NCBI GenBank assembly: GCA_964035575.1
Contig: OZ037868.1
Span: 124,001-188,000, forward strand
Source: Rhynchopus sp. YZ270_cl-10
Lineage: Eukaryota > Euglenozoa > Diplonemea > Diplonemida > Diplonemidae
Direction: 5' to 3'
DNA length: 64,000 bases
Made by a program: the position numbers and the translations under genes. The notes beneath the pieces were generated by a model. The model saw only the letters and a program-made list of their open reading frames with translations, searched no databases and was not told the DNA's origin. Positions 28,792 to 38,554 of the stretch are shown here, in pieces (position 1 is the first letter of the stretch; each line of letters opens with the position of its first letter).

Positions 28792-31340
28792 TAGGCCTCC
28801 CCAAAATCGTCTACCCCAAAAATAAAAGACATAAAAGACATAAAAGACGTATAAAAGACATAAAAGACATATAAAAGACGTAAAAGACATATAAAAGACC
28901 ATGGTGGTATACATGCACTCGTAGAGGTTACTGGCTGGAGGGGAACAGTGGAGAAGGGTACAAATGGGTTTTTCTGACGTTTTTGATATTTTTGCTTCTG
29001 ATCTTGATTTTTTGGTTTTTTTTTTTCCCTTGTAGAGAGGGTAAACAGTGGCTATTTTTGCCTGCTCTTTATCTTGTCATGCAAACACGTGCTTACAGCA
29101 CTCATCTTGTGCAAACGCTGGATATCCAGGCACTCGCGGCCGTCACTGATTCTTCCCATCATGGAGAAGAACCTCTCCTGGTTGGCCGAGTGCGGAACTA
29201 TGCGACAGTATTTCACTCCCAGCGCTGGAAGTGACGTGCCTCTCATCAGCTTAGCTGCAATTCTCCACCAATCTTCAGGCTGTCGTGAGGAAAATAGAAG
29301 GAAGTGTTTATTTTTGATCACATACGTTCTTCTGTTTGGCATTAGCCCACATGCTGGTGCTCTGGTACTTGCCCTCTTTGGTCATGAAGTCGACCAGCTC
29401 CTGCTCCGCTTGCTCTCCCCCAAGGGTCTTCACTGCTTTCTCAGCTTTGTTCAGGTACTCAGCAGGGTCGAAGAGTTTCAAGAAGGGGGTCAGCAACGAC
29501 GGTTCTTTCACTTCTTGTTCGATGTAGAGGCTGGGGTGGAGAATCATGGCGGTCAGGCAGACGGGGCAGTTCTCGTAGCGGGTTTTGCGTTTGTCAAGTG
29601 ACTCTACTACCGTGTCGAACTTCTCTTGCAACGTGGGGGGCACCGTCAGTGTGTTGAAGTACTTCTTCATCTCCCACCAGCACGGAATCACCTGTCCCAG
29701 CCTTGCCTCATCGCCCTCTAGCATCAGGATTAGCGCATTCACAGGCTTCAACAGTTTTAGGGTAAAATGGAATTCCTGGAAGAACCCCATGTCGTCGAAA
29801 AGCCTCGTGATTTGAGGATATTGCCTCTTGAGGGATGCCTCCTCGGGGTCGTCGTTGATGGCGCGCAACACCTCGATGTTCCCTGCAATGTCCTCGAACG
29901 CGGTGCAGGTCGTCAACCAGCGGACATCCATGGGTGCATGGGGAAGTCCCTTGTTGGTGGAGTTCAACTCCACTTGTTTCTTCAGGTACGTTTTACGAAA
30001 TGATTCCGTATTCCTGATAGCGGAGATCATTGCGTGTACCCACTCCGACACGTGTGTAAAGGGCATCTTTACAGGCTTTTTGTTCTTCTGCCTGAACCCG
30101 ATTGTGTCGTTTAAAAAACGATTGGCACAATGACACACGCACAAAATACACACAATCCCGTTCGCCTCGGCCCACTGTTTCGCTGCTGACCACACATTCG
30201 AGCCCCCATCAACCACCACAGCCACCCATTTGACCCCTGTCCTCTCCGACCCTACTTTCTGGAAGTATGTAAGCAGGATGGCGGCGGTGAAGCTCTTCTC
30301 CTCCATTGTCGCCGTCTCAAGGTTGAGGCGCCACGGAGCTGTTGCGGTAAACGAGATCACATGGTCTTTGTTGTGCCGTGACAACCAAGCATCGGCGTGG
30401 AGGACGACGTATTCCTCCTTTTCGAGCTGCTGAATGAATGAGGGGGGTGACTTCTTCGTCGTACACGGCATTCAGCAACGAGTCTCGCAACATGTCATCG
30501 GTCGCAATGTGTCTCACCGTCCCCCGCAATTCACGGACAAAATCTTTAAAAAAAGGGTTGCGGGTTTGGCTGAACGGAATATTTCCGGAGAACCACCAGC
30601 GCGCTTGCGCCATGTCGATGCGCGTCTGCTGTGTGGCGGTTGTTGCAGGAGAGACGTGAAGCAACGACTGACGCTGTCTTTTGGGAAGAGGAGGAGGAGC
30701 GGGAACTAAATCGGAGGTCTGAGTTCTTGGGGGTTCTGTGAGGTTGGATGAAGGCAGCACTGGCTCATCCGCATCGATCACGGTAGGTGGTGCTGGTGGT
30801 TCTTCCCCTGGCACTGGGTTGGCAGCTGTGACTTCGTTCCCCTGCGCTGGAGCAGCTTCCTCGTCGTCGTCGTCGTCCTCTGCGTCGGCTTCATCCCTCT
30901 TCCTCTTCCTCTTCCTCTTCCTCTTCCTCTCCAGTGCCGCAAGCTCGTCCTTCGCTCTCTTCTTCTGCGCGTCCGTAGCTTGCTCGCAATGCAAAATGTG
31001 ACCTTTCCTGCGTTCAGCGTTTGAAGATTTACCCATAGTGTCTCCGCACTCGCACTCTAGCTTCCCCGAGACAATCTTCAACAGATCCCCAGTCCAACAT
31101 TTTGCCTTCGGCATCTTTTTTTCTTTTTTTTATTTAATGTTCCTCAATAAACCTTCTGTGGTGTGAAATGAAGTGTGGGGTTGGGGTTGGGGTTAGGGTG
31201 GTGTTCTGCAGCTTACGTCAAAACAATGTCTTTTATGTCTTTTATGTCTTTTATCCCCAAAAACCCAGATTTTAAAAGACATTAAAAGACGTAAAAGACG
31301 TAAAAGACGTCTTTTATATAAAAGACGTTGGGGAGGCCTA
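28792..31340 (-). mobile_element. hAT DNA transposon, complete copy 2 (2549 bp)
   Basis: Every landmark lies exactly 2557 bp from its partner in copy 1 (2549 bp of element plus the 8-bp duplication), and I found no difference by eye. It has the same TAGGCCTCCCCAA ends, subterminal AAAAGACRT clusters and transposase gene. The right target duplication is GTTAGGAG at 31341-31348. Confidence 0.92.
29052..31114 (-). CDS. hAT transposase, copy 2, three exons
   Basis: Proposed exons 30467-31114, 29326-30429 and 29052-29279 encode the same 659 residues as copy 1: BED-type finger, Lys/Arg run, DUF659 core and hATC domain. The introns are 29280-29325 (46 nt) and, with less certainty, 30430-30466 (37 nt). 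An identical putative splice pattern and frame in both copies fits a very recent duplication. Confidence 0.82.
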
Positions 31341-31348
31341 GTTAGGAG
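31341..31348. repeat. 8-bp target duplication GTTAGGAG, right
   Basis: Outer right copy of the eight bases that flank and separate the two hAT elements. Confidence 0.9.
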
Positions 31349-31775
31349 TCCCCCCCCCAGAACCGAGATGGAAGAAATCGTTTCCGTGATCTTCTGGTGC
31401 TAGAGCTTCACCAGTACAAGTTTCGCAGCGCGTGACCGAAAGTGTGTGTGCATCACTTCGTGCAAAACGAACGTAACACGCACAGCAACATCAAGAAAGA
31501 GGTTATGAGGCCAGATCGTGCATAGTCGCGACCCAAAAGGGAACACCGGACCATGAGGCCGTTCATAGAGGAGACGGAGACATTTGGAGAAAAGTGCGAC
31601 GAACGAGCAAGGGAGGTGATAGCGGAGGTCTTGCAGAATGAGAAGGCTGAGAGGGGTTTGCCCATTTGTCCGAATTAGTAGGACAAGGAGAGAAAAAGGA
31701 AGATACGAAGAAGAGAGCAAAGTTAAAAGAGGAGAAGGCGAATTACAGAGAGCTACAGGATGTGGAGACAATAAA

Positions 31776-31834
31776 CGAGAAGTTGAAAGCAAACGCATCA
31801 CCGTTCATCGGCAGACGCAGACACTGCGTCGAAT
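31776..31834 (+). repeat. ASPFIG-RRR coding-like repeat, copy 1
   Basis: The frame reads EKLKANASPFIGRRRHCVE and then a stop. Related text occurs at 46704 (EQLEKYASPYIGGRRQKW) and 47988 (KLEVQNASPNGGRRHRPDKW). All are on the plus strand and end soon after, as if they were the same fragment of one dispersed element ORF. Confidence 0.4.
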
Positions 31835-31864
31835 AAATATGCGGAACAACAGCGTGGATCGGAA

Positions 31865-32270
31865 CGTGTGTTATTGAATATTGAATCGCTTCATTAATGA
31901 CGTCTTCGGCTACCATAAAAAGTAAGGATTATTTCATAAAAAACAAAATAAAGACGTTGAAAATCCTTTCGCTGATGCTGCAGAGTGGGTTTCGTCGCTT
32001 GTTGCCTCCGCAATGTGACTCAGTTGAGAGTCGCATACCAGAAAGAGCAGGGGGGCGCAACTACCCCACCAACCGGTGAAGACGAGGTTCCTCAGCCTCG
32101 CACAAGCCACCGAGGACTTGTACCAAGCACAAAACGTGATGGAATACATCCACAAAGACCCAGAGGCAGCTTCACTACGCGCACAGTGCCCCGAATTGTC
32201 CAAGCTTGTAGTGGACCCCGACTTCTCGGCAAGGAAGCGACAAACATCCGGTATGAGCTTCTGCAGTGGT
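31865..32270 (+). pseudogene. Decayed hAT transposase fragment
   Basis: Pieces match the DUF659/core region of the intact transposase next door in order: LNRFINDVFGYHKK against ANRFLNDTIGFRQK; NPFADAAEWVSSLVAS against MPFTHVSEWVHAMISA; and RFLSLAQATEDLYQ..IHKDPEAASLRAQCPELSKL against RWLTTCTAFEDIAG..INDDPEEASLKRQYPQITRL. The frame is broken by stops, and the orientation is opposite to the two intact copies. Similarity is only moderate, so this is an older related family and not a piece of the same insertion. Confidence 0.75.
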
Positions 32271-32548
32271 GTTCACCACACTAGAGTGAAAACAACATTT
32301 TTTGCTGAAAAAATTGCACTTTTTTTTCAAAACTAAAAAAGCAGCATACTTATTGCATGCCGTGTGATAGAAAAGGAACAGAGGAGAAAAAAGTCAAGAG
32401 CACGGAGGGCTGATGACACAACAGTACAGTACTACAAAAAAACATGGAAGACAGAAAACGAACCACACCACTAGGAAGACAGTGAACCGCACAAATAAAA
32501 GAAACCTTTGTAAGATGAATACGCCTCAAAAAGGTCACTTTTTAGGGC

Positions 32549-32580
32549 ACTTTTCGAAGGTCACTTCAAAGTGACCTTCG
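32549..32580. repeat. Short perfect palindrome and GGTCACTT repeats
   Basis: CGAAGGTCACTT and its complement lie two bases apart. Further GGTCACTTC copies lie on either side (32532, 32600), so this looks like the core of a small foldback repeat. Confidence 0.5.
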
Positions 32581-33559
32581 GATTTCAAAAAAATAAAAAA
32601 GGTCACTTCAGAAGTGGTAAAAGTTACCACTCTTAGGACCCCTGTGAATACGCCTCGAGGAGGCGGGCACATCAGAGCAGTTTGCAAAAGTCAAAAATAC
32701 TAAAAGCATTGTTTGAAAAGAAGAAGAAAGAAAAAAAAACGAGAGGAAATATATGAAAAGTGATCCACCTGATGACCCTGAGATTGCTAGTATTTGGAGG
32801 CAAACACCGGAAAGCTCAAGCTCAAAATCAGGTGGGTGATGGCCCAAAGGTAGAGAAAAAACTAAAGAAGATAAAAATGGTACTGACACAAAAATCATAA
32901 GTTCAAAAAGTACTTCTGCAAAATAAAAAAACTTGAAAGATGAACGTGTCTCTCCTACACAACATAATAAGACATGGAAAATAACAAGAAAACGTAAACG
33001 TCTTTTATGGACGCGGCTAAACTAAAACTGAAAAACTGAAACTGAGAAAAATAGTATTTTGGACCAAAAAGGGACAAATCTGTGAAAAAATCCCAAGCAA
33101 AGGAACAACAAAAAAAAGTGTCTAGTATAGTGGAGCGCACTCTAGGGTGGCTGCGCTTATACACAACCACGTTTTCACAAAGAAAAAAAATGATAAAGAA
33201 AAGAAAGTGAAGCTGAGAAAATCGCTCCTCTCAGTAATAAAAAAACACCAGACGATGCTAACTCGGCAAGAAAGATTTTGAGACCCAAGTCTCTGTGCAA
33301 CGAAGTGCACGGAAAGAAGCGCTAAGCTGTGAACCTAAGCTCCTCGCTCTGGTTGTGTCGCCTTTCGTGTAATGAAATGGGGAAAGGTGGTGAAGGCCGC
33401 TTGCAAATATGACACTTCGACGGGAACAAAAGCCAATGCGACAATGACAAATTCATCCACTTTCAAATAAAAATTTGAAAGCATTAGGGAAGTGTATAAA
33501 AAACAACAACAACCCATCTTTTTTTAAATTCATTGTTGCAAAAATGTGAAAGGGAAAAA

Positions 33560-33625
33560 ATAAACTGTTTCCTTGCATAAATTGAAACTTTCAGTAGATT
33601 GGTTTCGAACTTTTACCCTGTTTCA
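33560..33625 (+). mobile_element. LTR-like fragment related to the element at 38555
   Basis: GAAACTTTCAGTAGATTGG and then CCCTGTTTCAG match a part of the 578-bp direct repeats at 38555 and 40239 with divergence. It is an isolated old fragment with no visible coding parts. Confidence 0.5.
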
Positions 33626-34121
33626 GACAATACCAAAATATTGCACAAATGCACCAAAAAGGTGCTGTTTTTTTTATTTATTTCCTCTTTGTAGTCTTTT
33701 GCAGTGGGCAAGGACTTATATCAAGGGTTAGTACACACTGTAGTGAACGGCATTCGCAAAAAGAGAGATTTGTGCGTGACAAGGGAGCACTCACAGAGCT
33801 GGAGAAATCATTCCCTTGTGATAGGGAAATTACATCGCGAGCCTGTTGATGTGGCAAACATTTTGCACATCCCCTCGGAAGAAAAGAAAGATAGGTTTGG
33901 TAAGCTCAACTTAACAGCCACGTAAAAATTATGACAGTCGCCCAAATATGTTGGTCATCCAAAAAATGCCAAAAAACTTACCAAAATCCCAAAAAATCCG
34001 CCAAAGTTTATGTCAGAAATTTCTTGGACAAAAAAAAATATTCTTTTTTTAAAGCAAGAGTAGTTGCCTTGCGGCATCGCATGACTCCATACATAGTAGA
34101 GGGGGTGGGGGTGGGGGTGGT

Positions 34122-34255
34122 GGTGGCAGTATTGTGATGGGAGCCATTGGAATACGCAAAATACATCAAAAAAAAACATCACAATACACGTGTATTGTGA
34201 TGTATTTTGATGTATTTTGCGTATTCCAATGGGCTCCCATCACAATACTGCCACC
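34122..34255. repeat. 134-bp near-perfect palindrome
   Basis: Arms of about 66 bp starting GGTGGCAGTATTGTGATGGG meet at a central CACGTG with no spacer. The arms differ only by small indels in the A-run and the GGAGCC/GGGCTCC region. It can form a long cruciform or hairpin. Similar but shorter foldbacks occur at 49611 and 50305. Confidence 0.85.
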
Positions 34256-35198
34256 ATTAGGGTGGGGGGTGGTGGTGGTGGGGAAACATTCTCTACCTGG
34301 CTTCTGAAGGAAGGGTGTCTTGCCTTTTGGGGCCACTGCGTTGAAGAAATATGTTCACTTCGCGGTAGGCCTACGGAGTTCTTTAAAAACCCCTGAGAGC
34401 ACCCTTTTTAGACACGTGGAATTATTTTAAAATATATTTTCCCGGCAAGCGAGAAAATAAATAAAAATTGAAAGATGACTGTGCATTACCCATTAGGCGG
34501 TATGACACAACAATAGAAAAGTGAAGTTATTGCCGCAGGCACCTCCCGCTGGCCCACCTACGATGCCGGCTGGATGAAAGAGAAAAAAGAGCACCTCACT
34601 ATCTAGAAAAACAACCACTCAAAACACCCTCTCGAAAAGCTAGGGGGGAAACGAAGCTCAGGGGGAAAACATGAAACATGAATTTGTGGACCTCACAGGA
34701 ACACATCTAAGGAAGGGTTGAGATGAATATCTAACATGCTTTGCAATGTACTGCGAGAGAAAGAATATGTATCGGGTATTCAATTTGTTGTTGCGCAAAA
34801 TCCTAAAGAATCTTGTATGTAAAGGGGGGTTTTGAATGAAAGTTGTTGTTTTTGCTTTGTACTCTTTTTTTGTTTTGGTGATCTTTATGTAAAGGGGGAG
34901 TCCCTAATAACTCTATTATTCGGTAACTTCGAAAATCCAAAATCGCGGTAAAAAATGGGGGTTATTTAAAAGTCTGTCTCAAGTCCGCCTGACTTGAGAT
35001 GGACTTTCAAACAAAGTCCGCCAGAGTCCGTCTCAACTCAGGCGGGCTCCGGCAGGAGCAGGCCAAAGATGAAATATAAAAGTTGTTCCGGCAAAATAGC
35101 TATTATTTGGGACCCCCTTTTAAAATGTAGCGTGAAGCCAAGATGGGTGGCATGGTTTCAACACTTACCATAAAAGCAAAACAGGAATTTTTAAGGAT

Positions 35199-35345
35199 GC
35201 CACCTGATCTTGATATCTTGATACACGACTGGGAAAGGGGAGATTATTTTCGTCGCCAAATATCTGAATTGGCGTGATTTGGGGGGGGAGAAACTAGTCG
35301 GTATCAGGCGATCCAAAACGTTGGCTGTATTATTACCGGTTTGTA
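35199..35345 (+). repeat. Dispersed repeat beginning GCCACCTGATCTTGATA, copy 1
   Basis: Shares ordered blocks with 47472-47636: GCCACCTGATCTTGATA, AGATTATTT, CTGAATTTGGCG (CTGAATTGGCG here), TAGTCGGT.ATCAGG and GTTGGCT.TATTATT. It is about 150 bp with no coding potential, so possibly SINE-like. Confidence 0.55.
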
Positions 35346-35416
35346 ATAACAGTGCGTACCTTTTTTTTAAAACAAATTTTCATTTTGAAAAACCTTCGTT
35401 GCCTCCTTTGGATCCA

Positions 35417-36688
35417 CTATGAACACCTACACCCGGACGCATCACCAGCACCACCACCCCTCACTACGTTCCTCCGCTTCACCGCCACGGCAGGAAGAGG
35501 GCCGCACTCTTCTTCGTCCTCTTCTTCCTCCTCCTCCCCGCCCACCTCCACCACTTCGGCCCAGCTTCTCAACTCCACTCCTGTTGGTGACACCGAGAGC
35601 AGTGTAGCTTCATCTTCCTCCCCTGCCACTGCAAAACCTATCAGAGGGAGTCGGAGACGGCATCGCACGGTGCTCGCATCGTCGCCCCCTTGGAGACTAT
35701 GTTTGAACACATTCCGGTTTGCATGCCCGACATACAAATGTTCCCCGCACTGCGAAAACTGCATCCCCCGCACCGCACCACCACCCCCTTTCAATGGAAT
35801 TATGTGTAACAACGCTCCTGACGGAACCCCCCAGATTTGTACTGTAGGCTCTAGAGCGTCGCGATGTGTAGTAGCAAATAGCCGGCCACATGGTGAAAAG
35901 GCGGCCACCTCCCGCGCTCCGGGGATACAAAAACGCTGTTCTCCAGAAAATGAAAAAATGTGATATCCATCCGGACCATGCCCCGCAAGGTATTTCATAT
36001 CATGCGAAAGGTACGACCTATGCGAGGCAGTCGTGATACGCCGCTTTAGCCTCGGCTCATCCGGGGTGCTGATGTCATACACCCTCAGGTCCTCAAGGCT
36101 TGCTACTATGAGATACCTTTCGCACGGCGACAACGACAACCCCCCGACCTCCACAGTGCAGGGCACCACCCCAAGCACCTCCCCGGACTCTCTTCCGAGA
36201 ATCGCTGCCGTTTTTCCGCGCACAATAATGAGGTATTTCATTCCAACCGCAAGACTCTTTGTCTTCCCTGATGCACGGTGTGTACGTACTACCCGCTTTG
36301 TGACTAAATCAAAAATTGTGATGCCTCCCGACTCTGCAACAGCACACCACCGGCCGCAAGGTGAAAGGGAATACACTTGACCTCGTTTTAGCTGAAAAGA
36401 TGCAGGAGATTTCCAGGAGAGAACAGGAGAAAGGTTGGTCCAGATGTGCGCCCCGGAGGTTACGTGCGTGGCTGAGAGCGGGGCTGTGTTGTCCTGAAGG
36501 AGGGTCCGAGTGTTGTTTGCGTCCATGGAGAGTTCGATGAAGGCGGCAGAGAGGTGCGCCGAGGTCAGCGCTGCGCCGCACCGAAACGCAGCCACCACCT
36601 TCTCCTTCAGACACAGCACGGTGTCTTCGGGGGTGACTGCGATCTCACAGGTCTCTCCACTCATAATGCATTCTGCTGTCACCTCCAT
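35417..36688 (-). CDS. Ubiquitin-like domain plus WD40-like beta-propeller protein
   Basis: 423 residues from MEVTAECIMSGETCEIAV. Residues 1-90 repeat the ubiquitin-like plan of the ankyrin and DUF4116 genes (TVLCLKEKVVAAFRCG helix, then HIWTNL). Residues of about 105-370 form a beta-propeller with blade-like units: LSPCGRWCAVAESGGITIFDL, LSPCERYLIVASLEDLRVYDI, HDMKYLAGHGPDGYHIF, FSPCGRLFATTHRDALEPTVQIW and FSQCGEHLYVGHANRNVF. An acidic EEEEEEDEEE stretch and a Cys-ending tail follow. The upstream frame is open to 36895, but the acceptor-like tract ending in CCTAACCCAG 11 nt before 36688 supports this start. It is probably a protein-binding scaffold. Confidence 0.75.
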   Translation of the reverse strand: MEVTAECIMSGETCEIAVTPEDTVLCLKEKVVAAFRCGAALTSAHLSAAFIELSMDANNTRTLLQDNTAPLSATHVTSGAHIWTNLSPVLSWKSPASFQLKRGQVYSLSPCGRWCAVAESGGITIFDLVTKRVVRTHRASGKTKSLAVGMKYLIIVRGKTAAILGRESGEVLGVVPCTVEVGGLSLSPCERYLIVASLEDLRVYDISTPDEPRLKRRITTASHRSYLSHDMKYLAGHGPDGYHIFSFSGEQRFCIPGAREVAAFSPCGRLFATTHRDALEPTVQIWGVPSGALLHIIPLKGGGGAVRGMQFSQCGEHLYVGHANRNVFKHSLQGGDDASTVRCRLRLPLIGFAVAGEEDEATLLSVSPTGVELRSWAEVVEVGGEEEEEEDEEECGPLPAVAVKRRNVVRGGGAGDASGCRCS

Positions 36689-36699
36689 GTTGTAACACC

Positions 36700-36720
36700 C
36701 TGGGTTAGGGGGGATAAGAA
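36700..36720 (-). promoter_or_regulatory. 3' splice-site-like tract before the beta-propeller gene start
   Basis: On the minus strand TTATCCCCCCTAACCCAG is followed by 11 nt and the ATG. It resembles the tract before PEPD and could accept a spliced leader or end a 5'-UTR intron. Confidence 0.45.
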
Positions 36721-37674
36721 GAGAGAGAGAGAAGGGTGGAGGAAGGGTTGCTAGAAAAGTTAATAAGGTGACCCCATAAGCGTGAAACCTTGATATTTTC
36801 GTTTTTATCATACTCAACTCTTCGGCAAGCTCGGTGAGAACAAAAATCTCACCAAGAATTATAAAAGGGGGAGGAGAGAGGCAGGAGAGGGGCACATCAG
36901 AGCGCGCATCTCAAGCCCCCCCTGCATCGCAGCACGGTGTGAGGTAACCGAGGGACACAAAATCCTCAATAGGGCGTTGTCAGCCAGAACATCGACAACT
37001 ACGAAGAATACGCAGGGATTCCGCGTTCCTGTTTGTATAACGTTCACGGCAGCCTCCAGTCCGGCACCTGTATGAATAATTCGTGCCAGTACAGGATGAC
37101 TCGAGGTGAACTCGAGACAGCAGTCAACAATGACGTGCTTCCTACCTGCCCAAGGTGCAGGAAGAACAAGGCCCCGTTTCAAAAAACCCCCGTTTTCTAA
37201 GTGGGTGGCGGATTTCAAGAGTACAGGGGCACGACTTTTTATAAACCCCAGTATAAGGGCTTCCGCAAACGCACATCCCGTGCTCTCACCCACCTATTGT
37301 TATAGGGACGTATCCTCCTTAAGGACAGTGATTCTGGCCTTGAGATCCTTGAGGATGTCATTATGTCCGAACTGAAGGCTGTTGCACAAAAAAATGCAAA
37401 CAAAAAGGAAGGCTCCACAGAGGAACGTGAATCGAGCACTGCTCACTCACAGACAGGGAAAGGAAAAAAAAGAGGAAGCGTAGGGAGGAATAAATAATTG
37501 TTTTGAAATAAATGGTGCTTTAAACATAATAATGAAAGAGTGTGTATAATATTGTCTCGCATGTAAAACCGGCTCCTACCCCCTACATTTGTTCATACCT
37601 CCCCGTACCCCTCCCCACACAATAGCATCCACACAGATACCTTGATACTACTCACTTCCATCCACTCTCCAACT

Positions 37675-38060
37675 ATGTCGCCCTCCGCACTCAGCACACA
37701 GTCTGCCCACGATTCCGCGCACCAGCCCGGAGCAGCCAGAAGCCAGCAGCCACAGTCAACCGCAGAACGCGAGCCGCGCAGAATTCGTATGTTATATTAT
37801 ACTCCAATTAACACTCTAGACCTTGGCGGAGATTCTGTTGGTCAAGGGCAGGTAGCAGATCCCTCAGTCCCAGAGAGCTGCCGTGGATGGGGTGTGGGGT
37901 ACTATTCTGCAACCGTTGTATTGATGCACAAATCCTCCTGAGGGATGATTTTGGCGACCCGTACCCCGGTAAATACTATTTCTCCTTTAAAGCAAGCTTC
38001 GTAGGAACAAAAAAAAAGGTATATGGGGCGCACTATGTTTTTGTGGTTCCTGTTTGCTAA
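37675..38060 (+). pseudogene. Plus-strand gene fragment, unknown family
   Basis: The first frame reads MSPSALSTQSAHDSAHQPG...MLYYTPINTLDLGGDSV. The reading then continues in another frame as GCGVLFCNRCIDAQILLRDD and DPYPGKYYFSFKASFVGTKK, ending VYGAHYVFVVPVC and a stop. The second part is strongly protein-like, with a paired-Cys motif. No good intron joins the frames, so I call it broken. It is the only good coding-like sequence on the plus strand apart from relics. Confidence 0.4.
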
Positions 38061-38325
38061 ACATGGATGATGTGCGTCCTTTTTGCTTTTTTTTATAACC
38101 CCTTATGGGCCACGCTGATTTTTTTTTTTTTTTGAGACTCTCGTGACAGTGTTACCTAACATAACTGAAGGTTTCAGGTGGAGGCGTGAAATGATGCTTT
38201 TTTTTGCAAAACAGTCTACACTCATCTTGTTGGAAGGAGTGTGGCTGGACAATTTTTTTTTCTCCTACCTCCCTGAGGAGAGCGACGATGGAACGAAAGA
38301 TATGCGGGGAAAAAAAAGTTCGTAT

Positions 38326-38362
38326 AAGATGATCCTAAGGCCTCTCGTGCTTTAGTCATCTT
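38326..38362 (+). repeat. Dispersed hairpin motif, copy 6
   Basis: AAGATGA pairs with TCATCTT, and CTAAG with CTTTAG, around the loop CCTCTCGTGC. This is the best-paired member of the family. A TTTCATATAC-motif copy follows at 38425. Confidence 0.6.
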
Positions 38363-38424
38363 GAAAAAAAATGCTGTAAAAATATTTCAGATACTTTCTA
38401 TTCTTAGATTCAAATTCTACAAAT

Positions 38425-38475
38425 TGTTTCATATACATTCTTTTTCTAATGAAAAGAAGGTACAGAGGGTGCTAA
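38425..38475 (+). repeat. TTTCATATAC...GGGTGC structured motif, copy 2
   Basis: TTTCATATAC, then a hairpin (TTCTTTTTC TAAT GAAAAGAA), then GGTACAGAGGGTGC. The hairpin bases differ from the copy at 3382 but pairing is kept. Confidence 0.5.
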
Positions 38476-38554
38476 AGAAGTACCCTTGCTTTTAAATGAA
38501 AAAAAGGAGGGAGGGGAATGGGTGCAGGGAAACTGCACCACCGGACAACAAATT

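Larger units (their letters stand above)
31349..35416. other. Gene-poor DNA with relics and palindromes
   Basis: No intact gene is present. The stretch holds an old hAT relic (31865-32270), short palindromes, a hairpin-motif variant near 32935, an LTR-like fragment near 33560-33625 and a plus-strand patch of coding-like sequence at about 33704-33925 (HTVVNGIRKKRDLCVTREHS), preceded by a pyrimidine tract and two AGs. That patch is too short to name. Confidence 0.5.
36896..38554. other. Gene-poor DNA with decayed coding patches
   Basis: Between about 37310 and 37494 the plus strand reads DSDSGLEILEDVIMSELKAV and then a Lys/Ser-rich end with a stop, which looks like the 3' end of a lost gene; the opposite frame 36859-37293 also looks protein-like, so I cannot choose. 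A clearer fragment lies at 37675-38060. Hairpin-motif and TTTCATATAC-motif copies lie at 38326 and 38425. Confidence 0.4.

Noticed and set aside
36859-37293. Minus-strand frame of 144 codons with a protein-like middle (HVIVDCCLEFTSSHPVLARI)
   Set aside because: The plus strand over the neighbouring stretch also reads like protein; neither could be tied to a family, so I did not call a gene.
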